Source of the DNA: Bilabrum cf. latius
Taxonomy: Eukaryota > Bigyra: Bicosoecida > Bigyra > Bicosoecida
Direction: 5' to 3'
Assembly: GCA_965178125.1 (NCBI GenBank)
Contig: OZ237736.1
Location: forward strand, 992,001-1,056,000
DNA: 64,000 bases
This document shows, piece by piece, positions 34,788 through 46,846 of the stretch (positions within the stretch are counted from its first letter, which is position 1; each line of letters starts with the position of its first letter). The notes under the pieces were generated by a model. It had not been told where the DNA came from, searched no databases, and was given only the letters and a program-made list of their open reading frames with translations. Both the position numbers and the translations under genes were made by a program.

Positions 34788-36835
34788 TCACGACCCATAA
34801 CCCAGTGAAAGCTCTCGGATGTCCTCTGGACGCCCCGTGACCCCAACTTGGAACCTCTCTGGCGATGCTGGGTCGTACTGGCTCTTCACGAGCGCGCTGA
34901 GGCTCTTCACGAGAGCTGCGTGCCTGGGGTCCCCCGCTTCGTTCTTGCTCTCCCTGCTCCCGATCAAAACCAGGTCGTCGCCTTGGTGGTCGTACAGCTC
35001 GCGCCCGTATACCCCGCTCTCCGTCCAGTCAGCCTCCAGCAGAGTCCCGTTGAACTTCCTCCACTCAATCAGGTGCCAGTCGCGCGTACGAACTGCGTAG
35101 CCCATCCACCGAATCAGCGACCGGTCCACTTTGGTGCACATGTCCGCGCCGCCCTTCCACGCCGGCACCACGCCCTGCTCGCTGCACCTCGCGTACTGAG
35201 AGAACACGGCCTGCCGCATGGTCCGGCTCGGGGTCAGCCCCGGCTGGGCCAGCAGGGGGCTCTGGTCGATTCCCTCGGCCCCCGGCATGCCGCTGGTGGG
35301 CAAACCGGCGAGCCCCTGCATCGTCGGGAACAAATCAACGGCGTGGTACATTGCAGAGGATCGGATGCCGTGCGACTGCGGCAGCCAGGGGACGGAGAAC
35401 ACGGCTGGGATCCTGGTGGAGGCTTCCCATAACGTGTGCTTGCCCAGCGTCGAGTGGTCACCAAGCTGCGAGCGGTTGAGAGACGATGCGAGTGAGAGCG
35501 AGGGAGGGGGGATGAGACAATGGCATAGGGGACGAGCATGCAGCGATCGGAAGGGAGCAATTCAGTGCAGAACGATCATGCTACTGGGAGGAGCCAGGCA
35601 GGGCCAGACACGGCTGCCATGTCATTTGCATCGCCATGAGCGCAAAACCCTCCCACTCACCTGGTACCCGTGATCCGCAGAGAACACAACGGCCGTGTCA
35701 TTCTCCAAGCCAAGCTCGTGCAAGGCATCCAGCACCTCGCCGACGAATCGATCCACGAGAGTTACGGCGGAAAAGTAGTGCTGCCTCAGCCTCATGCGCT
35801 CAGAAGGCGGGATCGGCGTGGTCGGTGTCCCGACGGGCCACCGCTCCCCCGTGGTTGCGTTGCACACCTCCGTCGCGCCGTCGAACTCATTCGTGAACGC
35901 AATATCCACGAGTGGCTCTGGGGCTAGCGGCGAAGGGGTGTCATTGAACGCAGACCCGTCGGGTGGGTACATGTCCGAGATGGCATAGGGCACCTGATAG
36001 GCCCCGTGGGGCCGGACGAAACCGACCCCGAGGAAGAAGGGCTTCCCCTGCTGCTTGGCGTACTTTAGATTCCGGACGATTCGCTCCTTCTGAAACCAGT
36101 CCCCAAACGCAGAGTAGCCGTCTGCGGGCATGGACGTGTTGAGCGGCTGCGAACACGCGGGGACGGACGAGCCGTTGCAGGAGTGCGGCTGGCGCTGGCA
36201 GCCGGTCCACACCGGCCACTCGTAGGGCAGGGTCATGCTCCAGCTGAGAGGGGCGTCCCCGTTGAATGCTGGATCAGGATGATACAGCTTGCCAACATTC
36301 AGAGAAAGGTAGTTCTGTTGCTTGAATGCCTGCGGACCCGACACGACTCGCCTACCGCCGGGTGTGGCATTCCTGAAGTTGTCAATGAAGTTGTACACCT
36401 TGATGGAATCTGGGTAGCGACCTGCAGTAATCAATGTAAATTCAAGTTCTTATGGCTGGCTAAAAAGCAGACTGGTTTGGCCGGATCGATTCAGTGCCGC
36501 ATACTCACTCGACATAAACGAGTTGCGAGACTATGCACAAATCGCGTACTGGGTGTATCCCAGCCCAAACGTGAATCCTCTCTGAGCGAGCCTATCCAGG
36601 TTGGGAGTATGCATGTACGATTGCCTGTAGGCCCAGTTCAGCGCTGGTCTCTGGTCATCCGACAGTATCTGCGAGGTGATGAGGAAAGGAGCTGTGCGGC
36701 GACCATACCATGGAGGCACAACGACTGTCATTACAATGATTGGAGCTTACTCACCAAAAGGACGTTCCTTGGTTTTGCATGCGTAAACGCGGCCACCAGC
36801 GCACAAAGCGTCATTGCTGGAGTAGTGGCGCGCAT
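34788..36835 (-). CDS. secreted sulfatase, iduronate-2-sulfatase type
   Basis: Sulfatase of the alkaline-phosphatase superfamily, 559 residues from four exons: 36755-36835, 36509-36668, 35661-36421 and 34788-35465. Exon 1 is a clean signal peptide (MRATTPAMTLCALVAAFTHA), then NVLLILSDDQRP with the metal-binding Asp pair. The formylglycine motif region reads QYAICA-TAG-SRNSF, so with UAG as Gln the core is C-A-Q-S-R in place of C-A-P-S-R. Later landmarks match iduronate-2-sulfatase: RYPDSIKVYNFIDNF, KLYHPDPAFNGD, GVGFVRPHGAYQVP, SADHGYQLGDHSTLGKHTLWEAS and IDQSPLL. Substrate is probably a sulfated polysaccharide (inference). The Pro-to-Gln change in the modification motif could reduce or abolish conversion of the Cys. 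Confidence 0.9.
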
Positions 36836-37387
36836 GTCGCCAATAACTACAAGCCAAACCGCACGCGGACCACCTACAACAACAGAAGATCAAGCGTTCA
36901 ACGATTTCCAATCGCTTCCTTGTGCGTTTGGCCGCCCTTATGCGCAGCAAATGTAAATTGATGGAACTCGTCAAAGGATCCGATCCGTGGATTGTCCGGA
37001 ACCAGGCGTGGAGCAAGCTGCACGCACGCAAACGTGCACGCCTCTCTCGGCATGAATGCAACACTTCGGTATATCCGGGCACTGCCCGCTACATCGTTGC
37101 AAACAGACAAATCGCCGGTGCCCTCGCGCGCCAAGCTCGCAGGTCGAGGTCACGCATCCACCCTGGCAGCCCGCAGGTCGAGGTCACGCATCCACCCTGG
37201 CAGCCCGCAGGTCGAGGTCACGCATCCACCCTGGCAGCCCGCAGGTCGAGGTCACGCATCCACCCTGGCAGCCCGCAGGTCGAGGTCACGCATCCACCCT
37301 GGCAGCCCGCAGGTCGAGGTCACGCATCCACCCTGGCAGCCCGCAGGTCGAGGTCACGCATCCACCCTGGCAGCCCGCAGGTCGAGG
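36836..37387. other. intergenic region ending in the 34-bp minisatellite
   Basis: The promoter side of the sulfatase gene, then a 34-bp tandem array starting at 37139. The plus-strand open frames across the array (for example 36922-37686) are repeats of one translated unit in three frames, not genes. Confidence 0.6.
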
Positions 37388-37410
37388 TCACGCATCCACC
37401 CTGGCAGCCC
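37139..37410. repeat. 34-bp minisatellite, eight perfect copies
   Basis: Eight head-to-tail identical copies of a 34-base unit beginning GCAGGTCGAGGTCACGCATC and ending CCCTGGCAGCCC. There are no spacers and no base differences. Because 34 is not a multiple of three, three units (102 bases) make one full frame cycle. The right-most copy supplies the TGA stop of the minus-strand NT-C2 gene, so seven whole copies lie downstream of that stop. Confidence 0.97.
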
Positions 37411-40400
37411 GCAATCTGCTCTTGGCTTTGCCAGCTCCAATCCCCTCATCACCTGCACTGGCAACTCGAGAGTGACCTAGAGCACCAACACTTTTCACCG
37501 CTCCGCTCCCTGGTACATCCTACGGGAGCACGCGCTCCACGACACTCCGCAGGTGCTACGTTCTGGCCAGCATCACACCGTCCTCCTCGCTTGAGCGCTG
37601 CCCAAGCATCCGCCGGAGCCGGCGGCCGGATGATGGCCCCGGAGACGCAAATCGCACGCTGGCTTGTCTGCCTTCCATCTCCCTAGCGCCATCGCCCGCG
37701 CTCCGAGCCGCCGACCTGTTTACCCACATGGCGGCCTCGGCTATGGTGAGCAGCGACAGCTGCCTCCTCCGGTCCCTGGAACCGGGCGCGCCGGGGTCGA
37801 ACCATTCTGCCGCGCCATCGATGTGCTCATCATCGCTGTCATTCCCGGCTCGGTCCATTTGCTTTGCGGCTGCCTCTGCTCCTGCTTCAGCTCTCTCATC
37901 CGACTCTGGCCCGGCCCCAACCGCGTGGCCGTACCCAGTGCCGAGCTCTGGGTCTTCCACAGGACGATGCAGCGGATCCACAAACCGCGACAAGTCCAAG
38001 TGCTTTGCTTTGCTCCCCCGTGGACCTGCAACACGTGGTCTCAGCCTCCTGGGCATTGTCTCACGCGGGTCTTGGTCTACTTCGTCGTGCGGCAGCGCGC
38101 CTGACACGTCAAGGATCCAATCTCGGGCACGAATTGACCGCACCGATACCTTGAGACTGCCCCGCAGATCGATAGTTGACGGCTCTTTCGAGCTAGCTGC
38201 CGAGCGGTCACCATCCTTGCCGCCCTCGCCCGCCCACTCGTCCTCGGAGTCCCACCCGAGCGACTCGCTGCCCGACGTAGACGTCCCATAGCTATCTGCT
38301 ATGCTCGCGTTCTCATCCATGGGATTCATCAGACTTGCACTGCCGACCTGCTTATTTGCTGCGTTGGATGTAAGCGCTGTAGCACTGCGCTTCTGTTCGC
38401 GAACCTCTGAAGCGCGGCCTGCAGCTTCAGACTGTCGAATCTCTGAGCCGCCATGAGTCGTGGCGCTGCCGACCACGGACGCTGCGCTCGTTCCTTTCGT
38501 GACGCGAGTCTTTTTCGTCGATGAGCTGGCGTGCCTCTCTCGGTTGAAACCAGGACGGCCCAGGCCCTCTCCCCCATTCACCTGCGGCGACAGCACCCGG
38601 GCGCCGTGCGTCGCCGCCAACGAGGCATCGCCGACATCTGCAAATAACTCGCCGCGGGTCTCACCTTGCAAATCGTCACTGTATCCGGGGTTGAGGGCAG
38701 AATAAGACGCTTCTTGGTTTGCTAGAGCGTCCAACGCATCTTCAATCGAGGCGTAATCTTCGGCACTGTCTTCGACACGAGCCGCACCCTCCGTCAGCTA
38801 CACCCCGGCAGTGCCACGCTCCGCAGATCTTGCGGCAGTCGTAAACCCACCTTTGGCTACAGCTCCGTCTGGACTATTTGGTTCCAGTGGTGCCTCCAAA
38901 CTGGTCCGTTGCGTTGCCTGTAGCCCGAGGGCATTCAGCATGTCGTCCTAGCTGGAGCCCTCCTGCGCTGCTGCCCGTTGCGATGCTAGCAACATGTCAG
39001 CTGCGTCAGGCAGGCTGGACGCCCTCCTCTGGATTCTCTACATTCTTTCAATCGCACGCTCCATCATACCCCCGCGGTCCGCAGGAAACAGTACACCCAG
39101 GCTTTGTAGGCCTTCGGGAAGACCGCCTCGAGTCTGTGCTGGACGCTGATCCTTGTCTCGACCCAGCACCGCGCCGGGCCCACCGCCCTCCACGTAGCTG
39201 CCTCCCTGACGGTGCTCCCGCAGTACCAAGGGCTCGTGGCCCTCCACTTGACGGGCCCGCATGCTGGCGTCATGGGCACGGTGCACCAGTCGCATCGCAT
39301 CTGACTGGTACCCCACCCCTGCCGCCGCGTACATGGCAATTGACTTGTCTGCCGGGGCCGCGTCACTGAGGACTCCCAATGCCGACAGGCCCTTGGAAGG
39401 TTTGTCCGGTGCACCGACCGTGGCGCTCCTACGCAGGCGTGCGGGATCTTTGTGCTGCCTCTTGCCGCGGACCTGTGGCGGCCTCCACCCGGGCAGACCT
39501 TGCCGGAGCATGTCTCTTCCATCGCCGTAGGAAGCATGCGGACGATGCTTTGACTTCTTGGCGTGACGGCTGGACTTGCTCGAGACCGTCCATCTGGAGT
39601 CACTGGCAACAGAGGTCGCCCGCGCCCTGCTGTAGATGCCTGCCAGAGCGCTCATGCCGGCTACTTCCGGCGATGGGGCGGCAGTCCCTGGACTGCCCCA
39701 CTAGCTGGTCGCCTTGTCGCTTCCATTTGCGGCTCTGTCGACGTGGCCTGCCCCGGCACCATTCCCAAACGAGAGCCACGCTGCCTCCATGCCGTGCTGC
39801 CCAAGCTGCCCGTAGCTGCCATTCCCTGCCCCCACCATACGGCCATGGTCATCCCGTGTTTCGTCGGATGAGCCGTCGCTCGAACTTCCAGAGCTGGTAA
39901 TGCTTCTATCGATACTTGCCCTTGTCACTGCCGGACTTGCTGCACCCTCATCGTCCGCTTCAGCCAGCCGAGGCAGGGTTGCCACTGCTAGCGGTCCAAC
40001 CCTCGTCTTGGTAGATGCCAGGCGAAGCACTTCCCCTGGCGACTCTCCTGCCGGCTCCCCTGACCGCATGCTTTCATCGAATGCACTGCGCTGCAGCGCT
40101 AGCTTGGGCGGACTCGCTCGTTCATCGTCAGCCATGGCTGGAGTGGACCCCATGCCACCGCTCTCGGCAGCCCCAGAGCTGCGGTCTTCCACTCCCAGAT
40201 CTGCCTGCAGTGCAGCCAGGTCTGAGGGGTTGTATCGCCTGGACAGTGCCCTTCCTCTGGCAAGCATTTCGATGTCCTAGTCATCATCACCGAGGCGTGT
40301 CGCTCCACGTCCTTGCCGCTGACTCTACGTCTGGGTCAGCGAGCTCGTGCCCGCATCTGCAGCCTCGTCACCTGCTCCAAGCTCGTTCTTGTACTGGCCC

Positions 40401-42361
40401 CACCGAAGCTTGCCCCCCCTCTGCTGAGCTTTGTCCCGTGCAATCTCTCGGCCTTCTGAGCCTGGAGGAGATCTGGCACTGGCAGCACTGCTGCTGCTCT
40501 GGGGAGTAGCAGGTGTACCACCGACGGGCACCAGGCCCGCCTATAATCTACCACTCCTGTCTCCCCACTGGCTCGCTGCAATGCCTGCAATGTCCGCAAT
40601 GACAGCCGAGGTGGGCCTGCGACGATGTCTGGGAGCCACGTCGCTGTCTCTTGCCTGTCGTTGCACGCTTCGCTTGCCGCTGCTGTTGGCAGGCTGGACC
40701 GACGCCTGCCCCGTCGGCGTGCTCAAGTCAAAGACGCCCAGTCCCAGCCGCGGGCTTCGACCCCTAGTTGGGGTCTCGCTCGGAGTGCTGTCCCTTCCGT
40801 TGGACAGCTCAATGTCCTCGCTGAACACGAACGACCGCCCCTTTTCCCGTCCTCCACTGCTGCTCAGTGGCCTCGAAAAGGACCCCTGGGACAGCGAGCG
40901 CGACGATGGCACCCGACCTCCCAAGTCCTCGCCGGGCCCGCCCTGCCCGTCCCTCGGCACCTGCATCGTGAGCGCCCTGACGACACCAGGCAGCCGCTGC
41001 AGCCTCTGAGATCGGACCAGCGACTTGTTGCTCCGGTCCACCGCCCCCGTCGCGAATGGGTCCGAGCCGGACAGCCCTGACCCAGGTGCCACCAGTCGCC
41101 TGCCAGAGGGCGCCAGCCCCTCCAGCTCCAGCCCCACCCGCCGTCCTGCCCCTGCCTCCATGTCTCCCCCAAGGCTCTCCTCGTCCGAGTCCGACTGTGC
41201 TACGAGACCAACTGCGGCCCTAAGCGCGTCGATGTCCTTGCTGCTGTTCCTCGGCGGTGAGTCCTCCCCTCCCACAAGGCTCCCCTCGACCGCAGGTGTC
41301 GCTCGACCGCGCCCAGCTACAATCCCTAGGCTTCCCTGTCCCGCTCCCGCTGAGCGTGGCAAAGGGCTACCATGCTTGATTTTCAGCTCGCCCTATGCAG
41401 CAGCACCCCTTGTTGTTCCCTGGGGGATGTGGGTCGCGTCAGCATCGCTAGCCGAGTCGCCCTCGATCACGAACGCATCCTCCGTGCCATTCGAGTCACC
41501 ATCGCTGGCCCGGCGTCTGCTGCCCGACGTGCCGCCAGATCCCATGTTCTTGATACCACCGTTTTTATTGCTGAACGAAGGGGCTCGCGCCAGCATCCCT
41601 TCGCTCTGGTCTAAGGGGCCCAGCCCCAGTGCCGCAAGCACGCCGCCCTTGGTCTGAGTGGCGTCGTCGCCGAGGAACCGCAAGCCTCGAAAGGCAGGTG
41701 AGTCGAAGGCAGCAGAGTCTCCCAGATCTTCGTCTGTTCCCACTCCGCCCATCCCAAAAGCAGTTCCTAGCAAGCCATCGTCTGCATCTACCGCCGCCTG
41801 CTCCTCCTTCGCACCTTGCAGCATGCACCCGATCGCGGTGGACTAGCGGTACCCAGAAAGCCTTTCTGGCACTTCAAATGCGCCAGTGCCGGCTATTTGA
41901 ATCATATATATTGTAACAGTTACTGCAGCATTGAGCTGGGATTCCAGCAGGAACCTTCTTGTGTTCGCAGCCGATCGAGCGAACTCCGAAAGGTCAATCT
42001 CGACAACGCCCAGCTTGAGCCCGCGCCCCACCGCTCTCAAAGCTACTTCGCGCAGTGAAAGACGCAGGTAGAGCGGGAGCAAACGTCTCGTCTCTTTATC
42101 TACCTCCATGCAAGCCTGAAACCTAAACGTATGATTCCATCGAACCATGTCATTGTCCGGTCCATTCGAAGGAGTGACGCCTTCCACAGTAGTTTGCGGC
42201 GGGTGCGGACTAAATTTACCTTTTTGATCACGCGAGAAGCCTTGCTTCCATTTCACAAAGGCAGTCTGCGACACACCGAGCGGGAGGTTGACCGCGTCGT
42301 GCACCGTCGCCTGCACTGCAAACCTTGCCTCCTCTGTTGTCCTTCTGCTAAAGAATTGCAT
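37388..42361 (-). CDS. 1,657-residue protein with N-terminal NT-C2 domain
   Basis: A single 4,974-base frame with eleven in-frame TAGs and a TGA stop that lies inside the minisatellite. The first ~170 residues form an NT-C2 domain (PF10358, found in EEIG1, EHBP1 and plant PMI1 proteins): FAVQATVHDAVNLPLG, AFVKWKQG, VRWNHTFRFQ, YLRLSLREVAL and LGVVEIDLSEFA. NT-C2 domains act as membrane- or Rab-linked adaptors in endosome and organelle movement (family knowledge). The rest is low-complexity, rich in Ser, Gly, Asp and Arg, with Ser-Asp-Glu patches, and looks intrinsically disordered. The ATG at 42361 begins MQFFSRR; no better start is seen. The general build resembles the giant protein at 10.5-19.5 kb. 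It is divergent from the RmlD-type gene. Confidence 0.85.
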
Positions 42362-42533
42362 CAAAACTATAGATCGCACATCACTCGTCTGCTAAGTTAG
42401 TACATGAAGCAGTTGCAGTGCTGTGCTGCACCAATTGGATCGGGATGTGATGATCCGAATTGATTCGAGGAATTACCTATCACTTGGGCAAACGAACTCC
42501 GATACAAAAAGGAAGTGAACAAGACATTTTAAA

Positions 42534-44242
42534 ATGAAGATATTAGTACTTGGAAGCACTGGTTACGTGGGCCAGCACTTGATTGAAAGCCTGATACACG
42601 ACGGATTACTGGCAGTGGCAGGTGCAAGCCGATCATCAACGCGCAAAGTCTTCCCGGAAGTAGCCTAGGAGTTCATACTAGACCTTGCATTGGATGGAAA
42701 AGACCTTACTTAGCAACTTCAAGCTGTGGTAGAGTGGAATCCAGACGTGGTAGTTAACTGCGCAGCTTGCGCGTCCTTGGGTGTCTGCGAGAAAGATCCC
42801 GATCTAGCCATGAGGGTAAACCGGCCACTTGAGCTTGTGAACGCCCTTGCAAATAAGCAAATGAGCATCAAAAAGGCTGGTCCGCCCGCTGGAAGGCTGC
42901 TGGTCCACTTGTCGACCGACATTGTGTTCGGAGGCACGAAGCCGGGCACCTATACCGAGGATGATCCTGTGTCCCCCGTTAACGCGTACGGCAGGAGCAA
43001 GGCAGCCATGGACTCTGCGTTGCAGATGTCTACTTCTGCGGCGGGTAGCGAATCTGTACCAGACGAGGATGGCATAGTTGGCTCAGATCGCGTGGTCGTG
43101 GGTACAGGCATTCGCTCCATCATCCTGCGACCAACGAATATAATTGGAGAGCCCGCCCCCAGGATAGACCGGCCAAAGTTTTTGCAATGGCTAGCTAACC
43201 GAATCAAGGATCAAGATCCGGAGCCGGTGGTAGGGGCGAGCAGCAGCAGCGGTGGCGATGCGGCCACGTCCCCGAGCAAGTGCTCCCAGGAGCAAACGAA
43301 GTGCTTCGATGACGGTGAGGGGGGCCAAGACGAACGTTTGTGTCGATCGCATATGCGCATGTTGCATTTTCTCGCCCGTCCTCGCTGCGCCACCACATGC
43401 ATAGCTAATGCTGTACAGCCTAGCCGCGATACCCGCTTCACGCGTCACTCTGCGCTCCTCAACGCTCAACGCATGTGCCTGCTCGTCACACACCCGCAGA
43501 ATTCCGGTCCTATGTGTACATTGGGGATGTGGTGGCTCTGATCAAGAGTGTGATACACGATGAGGCCGTCAGAATCTGCCGAGAATCCCGGGAGGCAGAT
43601 AGTGATGATCGTGCCGGTGCCGCAGGTGGCAAAAAGAGTGGTGCAAGCTCGAGCTCGAGCAGCAGCGGCCCCGAGGCGGAGACACCAGCCAGAGGGACAG
43701 CGACGAGCGGAGCGGGCGCTGGTCAAGAGCCCCCGACGGCCCAGGATATCGCTGCTTTGCTGACAGATCCAGTGACAGGGAAGAAGTTCTCTGACATGAA
43801 GAAGTCTTCAGATGCGGCGGCTGCAGGTGCCTCTGGTTCCTCTGCTGGCGGTGATTCCGCTGCCTCGAGCACCGAGAGGGCGGCCAGCAGCAGCACCGAA
43901 TCGACTTTGCCGGGCATATTTGGGGCAAACAAATGGCAGACGGTGAGTGCCTGTGGCCCGACTTGGAGCAATCGCGTGGACGTGGCGCGAGCGGTGCTGA
44001 AGGCAGGGGGGTGGGCGGACCGGTGGCCGGGTATGGACGGGGAGGAGGGCGCGGAAAAAGTCGTGCCCGTGTCGCGGTTGTCTATCGATCTGGGATACAA
44101 GAGCCCGCTGGTGCTAAAGATGGATCCATCGAGGTGCGCTAGCGTCTTGAGGAGGGAGCCGATTGGTGTTGAAGAGGTGTGCCGACGAGTCTTCGGGAGG
44201 CGAGACACTGACACGCCGGCAGGTGCGGGGGAGGCAACGTGA
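42534..44242 (+). CDS. RmlD/MAT2B-type NAD(P)-binding reductase
   Basis: Extended short-chain dehydrogenase of the RmlD substrate-binding family, which includes dTDP-4-dehydrorhamnose reductase and the methionine adenosyltransferase beta subunit. Exons 42534-43314 and 43500-44242 join in phase 1 to give EFRSYVYIGDVVALI, 507 residues, TGA stop. Motifs: N-terminal MKILVLGSTGYVGQHL (GxxGxxG), VVNCAACASLG, LSTDIVFGG and the catalytic AYGRSKAAMD. Two TAGs lie in the first 60 codons, one right before EFILDL and one in DLT-TAG-QLQ. A Ser/Ala/Gly-rich linker of about 100 residues interrupts the second half before the C-terminal substrate-side segment (SRLSIDLGYKSPLVL). Whether it is an enzyme or a regulatory subunit cannot be decided. 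Confidence 0.87.
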
Positions 44243-44327
44243 TGGAGAGTGTGTCTGTCCACCACTGGATTCGGAGCGCCACCACGACCAAGGTCAATTC
44301 AAGACACTTCCAGGTATTTGCCCCAGC

Positions 44328-45989
44328 ATGCCTGATTTGACGAAGCAGCGATAGCCGGTGCTAAATGCGACAAATATGCGTAGCTTGTGGACGCCTCCGA
44401 GCCTTTATCACGATTGGAATGAGGATTATGAGGAACGATCGTCGGCGTGGTGGGAACTCTTTGTGGACCTCTAGCTGGTCGCAGCATGCACGAATATCGC
44501 TGACGGCTTCAAGGAAGATGCCACTGCAGCTGGGCTGGGCAGGTTCTTGCTGCAAATCTTTACGTTTCAGACGGCCTGGTATGGATATGTGGCCCACACT
44601 TCGAGGTTCAAAGATATGTCATTGGCGCATTCAGCCCTTCTGCTATTATACCTTGGCGGTACTTCAAGCATGGTAATATACTCTAGTGGTTTTGGGGCAG
44701 TTGAGCTGCGAGGATACACAATCGGTATGCTTGTACAGCGAGGGGCACTTGCGATCATGTACCTGAACGTGGCATTCCACATCGCTAGGGCGAGATACTT
44801 TGCCTCGTTCGTAGTCCTCCAGCTTGGGATTCAGATTGTTTTCCTCTTGGTTGCATCTGCTGTGCATTTGGAATCAGGAGGTACCGACAACACAACAGGG
44901 TCGCGCGGAGACGGCAGCGGCACAGTGTTGTGGCTATGGGCTGCGGCCGTGATCGCCGAGCGCATGTCTTTCCCGGTTTTGTCGTGCTTCCTTGGCCGTT
45001 CATTGGTTCCAATCAACATTGACCATTTCGCCGACCGGGAGGGCGCCTTCGTGATGGTTGTCCTCGGCGAGTCGGTTCTCTCGGAGGCGATCAGCTACAG
45101 GCAGCTCTCAGACAGTTCCAAGCGGGGCTACGAGTACATCATCGGGGCCATCATCGGCTTCATCATGACGTTCTCACTCGCTCTCATGTACTTTCACGTG
45201 CAGCCAGAGCGCAAGCAGCACGCCTACAGGCTAAGCAGGGCCCGCGGGCTCTCGATGATCCAGACACACATGCTGCTGACCGCCGCCTTGCTGGCTCTAG
45301 GTACGGGTACTAAGCTGGCCATGGCCGCCGTGTCGGGGAACTCGGAAGGGGGAGGAGGAGACAATACCGAGCGCCACAGCGCGTCGCAAATGTCGTACAC
45401 GCAGGTGTGGGTGCTGCACGGGTCCCTTGCTTGCGTGTTGGTGCTGCTCATGGTTGTCAGGCTGCTGCACTACGGGGGCATCGAGCCCAAGTCAACGGAC
45501 TGTGACGGAGTCTGGCGCCTCAAGATGTGGTGGTGGGGCGTTCTGGGGGTGTGGTGGGTGCTTCCACTAGTGGCAGCTGCCTGTCTCGTGGCTGCCGACT
45601 CGGGCGGGGATGGGGTGCCCCCCCTGCAGTCGCTTGGCATATGTTCAGGTCTGACGGTTGCGGTCATGTTGATCGAGACTTCGCTGACGCACTGCCTGCA
45701 GGAGGTGGCCAAAGAGGACATGGGCAGGCGGGTGGCCGCACTGGTTGGCCAAAGTCACGATGGTGGAGTGGGTGGTATCACTCGACAAGGTAGCAAGCAG
45801 GTGCTGCAAGCGGGCAGCAATGATGGTACACCTGGCGGAAAATTGAACGGAGTGTCTCGCCCGACCGTGGGTGAGGGGGACGAGGCAGCAGCACTGATCA
45901 GCCAGCCTACTGGCAGTGAGGCAGCCGTCAGCCTACAGGTCGGAACAGTCGGTGCGGGTTACGGGAGCCTGCAAGGCATTCCGTCTTGA
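44328..45989 (+). CDS. low temperature requirement protein A family membrane protein
   Basis: LtrA family (PF06772) multi-span membrane protein, 553 residues, intronless, TGA stop. The start at 44328 gives MPDLTKQR followed by TAG. The family's opening motif follows: HDWNEDYEERSSAWWELFVDL-TAG-LVAACTN, where other members have a hydrophobic residue at the TAG position (ELFFDLVFV-like). About ten hydrophobic helices follow, including LLLLYLGGTSSMVIY, AFVMVVLGESVLSEA and IIGAIIGFIMTFSLALMYFH. The GES motif after the Glu-rich loop is typical. The C-terminal 120 residues are hydrophilic and Gly-rich. The biological role of the family is unknown outside Listeria cold growth. The TAG in the first motif is one of the few positions where Gln is not what I would expect. 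Confidence 0.88.
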
Positions 45990-46128
45990 ACATGACGACA
46001 TCAGCCTGAGTGCAATTTTGAGCTTCGAAACCAATATTGACTTCATTGCTACTGCGCCAAAAGTTGACCAAGAGTTCTGGCTGCACCCGCGTGCGGTTGG
46101 CTGTCACAACCATCCAGGCACAAAAGAC

Positions 46129-46669
46129 TCAGACAAAACCTCCAGTTTGAGCAATGGTGGCATCAATCTGATCCCCATCCTCAATCTGCAAAAATGAGAG
46201 GCAGGAGAATGCAGAAAGATAATGAACATAACGCTGCTGTGCCCGCTCTACTTGCAATCGGTGACTGTCAATCGGAGCCCCTTACGCCCTTGCTCTTCAG
46301 CGCCTCATCATCTTCCACCTGCGGGACTAGCATTAGTGGGATGTACTAGGATGTAAACAGTAAGAAAGTTGCGTAGTTCAGGATACGCACGGATTGCTTT
46401 AAAACGACTGACCACCTCTCCCTCCACAGTGAATGCAATCGCACCCTGCTCGACTCCCTATGCCTTGCTGAAAGCTGCCTTTAGCTTTCCGAACGTCATT
46501 GTGGGCTTCACCTGGGAGATCAAAGATTGGACGGGAGGATAACTTCTAGCAGGATCTGCAGGCTAGAACAGGGGTCGGGGGACATTTGACAAAGGTGCTT
46601 TTGCCTCACCTTGAACTGCACGGTGGAGCCGCTTGCTGCCTTCACAGAAATGAGAATTTTCTCGGCCAT
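46129..46669 (-). CDS. SUMO: SUMO (small ubiquitin-like modifier) precursor
   Basis: Ubiquitin-like modifier conjugated to lysines of mostly nuclear proteins. Four short exons: 46610-46669, 46416-46511, 46286-46318 and 46129-46185, all in phase 0 with 97-100-base introns, give 81 residues and TGA. The fold-defining segments are ISVKAASGSTVQFKVK, TFGKLKAAFSKA, AIAFTVEGE and IEDGDQIDATIAQTGG. The C-terminal di-Gly is followed by FV, which a SUMO protease must remove. TAG at 46458-46460 gives SKA-Q-GV, exactly the Gln of the RQG motif in human SUMO proteins, one of the strongest single positions supporting UAG as Gln. The N-terminal tail is very short compared with animal SUMO (Met-Ala then the first strand). 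Confidence 0.93.
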
Positions 46670-46846
46670 TATTTCGCAAATGCCGACAAACAGGTGGCTT
46701 CTGACAGCGTCACTGAGGATGGAAGTAACACCTTCATCCATGCGAGCAGCCCTACAGTGCAATACACTTCCGGTTTAGTAACGTGCTGTATTTGATTTAA
46801 CCTAGATCCACTTGGTCGAACCCTCCCTCTCGCGGCAAAAAGTAGC

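Noticed and set aside
37139-37410. CRISPR-like array
   Set aside because: The 34-bp units are directly adjacent without spacers, there are no cas genes, and the genome is eukaryotic. It is a minisatellite.
36922-37686. 254-codon plus-strand ORF with repeating peptide units
   Set aside because: It is the minisatellite read in its three frames plus antisense of the NT-C2 gene; neighbouring frames show the same peptide, so it is not a real gene.
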